From Candidatus Fermentibacterales bacterium (lineage in GTDB: Bacteria; Fermentibacterota; Fermentibacteria; Fermentibacterales; JAFGKQ01), in NCBI GenBank assembly GCA_016928495.1, contig JAFGKQ010000288.1:1-5087 (forward strand): a stretch of 5,087 nt of DNA. The letters are read 5' to 3'. The notes beneath the pieces are model-generated. The model searched no databases, was not told the DNA's origin, and was given only the letters and a program-made list of their open reading frames with translations. Positions within the stretch are counted from its first letter, which is position 1. Each line of letters starts with the position of its first letter. Shown one piece after another: positions 4,931-5,087 of this stretch. The translations under genes and the position numbers were made by a program.

Positions 4931-5087
4931 TGACTAAGTCCCTGAACGTTCGCCTCGACTGTCACGGGTTCCTGGAAATCCCCGAGCAAGTTGAATCGCT
5001 TTAACTACGTCCCTGAACGCTCGCCTCGACTGTCACGGGTTCCCGGGGATCCCCGAGCAAGTTGAATCGCTTTAACTACGTCCCTGA
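4883..5087. repeat. 71-bp tandem repeat array, about 2.9 units, continuing past the window
   Basis: Unit starts are at 4883, 4954 and 5025, an exact 71-base period, and the third unit is cut at base 63 by the window edge. Units 1 and 2 differ at five positions; units 2 and 3 differ at three of the 63 visible. Each unit begins CTCGACTGTCACGGGT, carries CCCCGAGCAAGTTGAAT in the middle and CCCTGAACG near the end. The similarity runs the whole length of the unit, with no variable spacer, so it is not a CRISPR. The period is not a multiple of three and no protein reads through it. Base composition is less GC-rich than the genes. Confidence 0.93.

Noticed and set aside
4868-4945. Rho-independent terminator after the cupin
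   Set aside because: The stem is strong but is followed by TGACTAAGTCCC with no T-run, and the loop is 25 bases, so it does not meet the usual definition.
4883-5087. CRISPR array
   Set aside because: The 71-base period would suit a repeat plus spacer, but all 71 positions are conserved between units with only scattered substitutions, so there are no unique spacers.

Overview
The window is about 5.1 kb of high-G+C bacterial DNA (roughly two-thirds G+C by eye). Arginine codons are AGG-heavy and ATA is used regularly, which is unusual at this G+C. Several starts are non-ATG (TTG at 975 and 3737, GTG at 4523). No gene here fixes the taxon. The AGG/ATA habit and the many poorly matched small proteins would fit an uncultivated candidate phylum better than a well-known actinobacterium or proteobacterium, but that is only an impression. 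The 5' gene runs off the left edge and a tandem repeat runs off the right edge.

Layout, left to right: (1) 2-964 (+), the C-terminal two domains of a NodU/CmcH-type O-carbamoyltransferase. (2) 975-1769 (+), a complete but divergent LarE-type PP-loop sulfur transferase, probably in the same operon. (3) 1766-2191 (-), a three-helix membrane protein of unknown function that meets larE tail to tail with overlapping stop codons. (4) 2192-2430, a divergent intergenic region with two GC-rich hairpins and a weak promoter candidate. (5) 2431-2616 (+), a possible 61-residue small protein overlapping the next start by ATGA. (6) 2613-3584 (+), a nucleotide-sugar C4-epimerase of the WbpP/GalE type, with a GC hairpin straddling its stop codon. 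(7) 3603-3740 (+), a possible 45-residue protein overlapping the next gene by TTGA. (8) 3737-4420 (+), a membrane-anchored thioredoxin-fold protein that lacks CxxC. (9) 4523-4864 (+), a single-domain cupin. (10) 4865-5087, a hairpin and about three copies of a 71-bp tandem repeat.

How it fits together (inference): the carbamoyltransferase and the nucleotide-sugar epimerase suggest work on surface polysaccharide or a decorated secondary metabolite, and the cupin could be an accessory protein there. The LarE-like protein has no LarB or LarC partner in view. The clearest unexplained structures are the 71-bp array, whose first unit is preceded by a perfect 19-base inverted copy of its own core, and the two candidate small genes that end in 4-base overlaps with real genes. 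I do not see a complete new system in this window; the oddities are listed individually.
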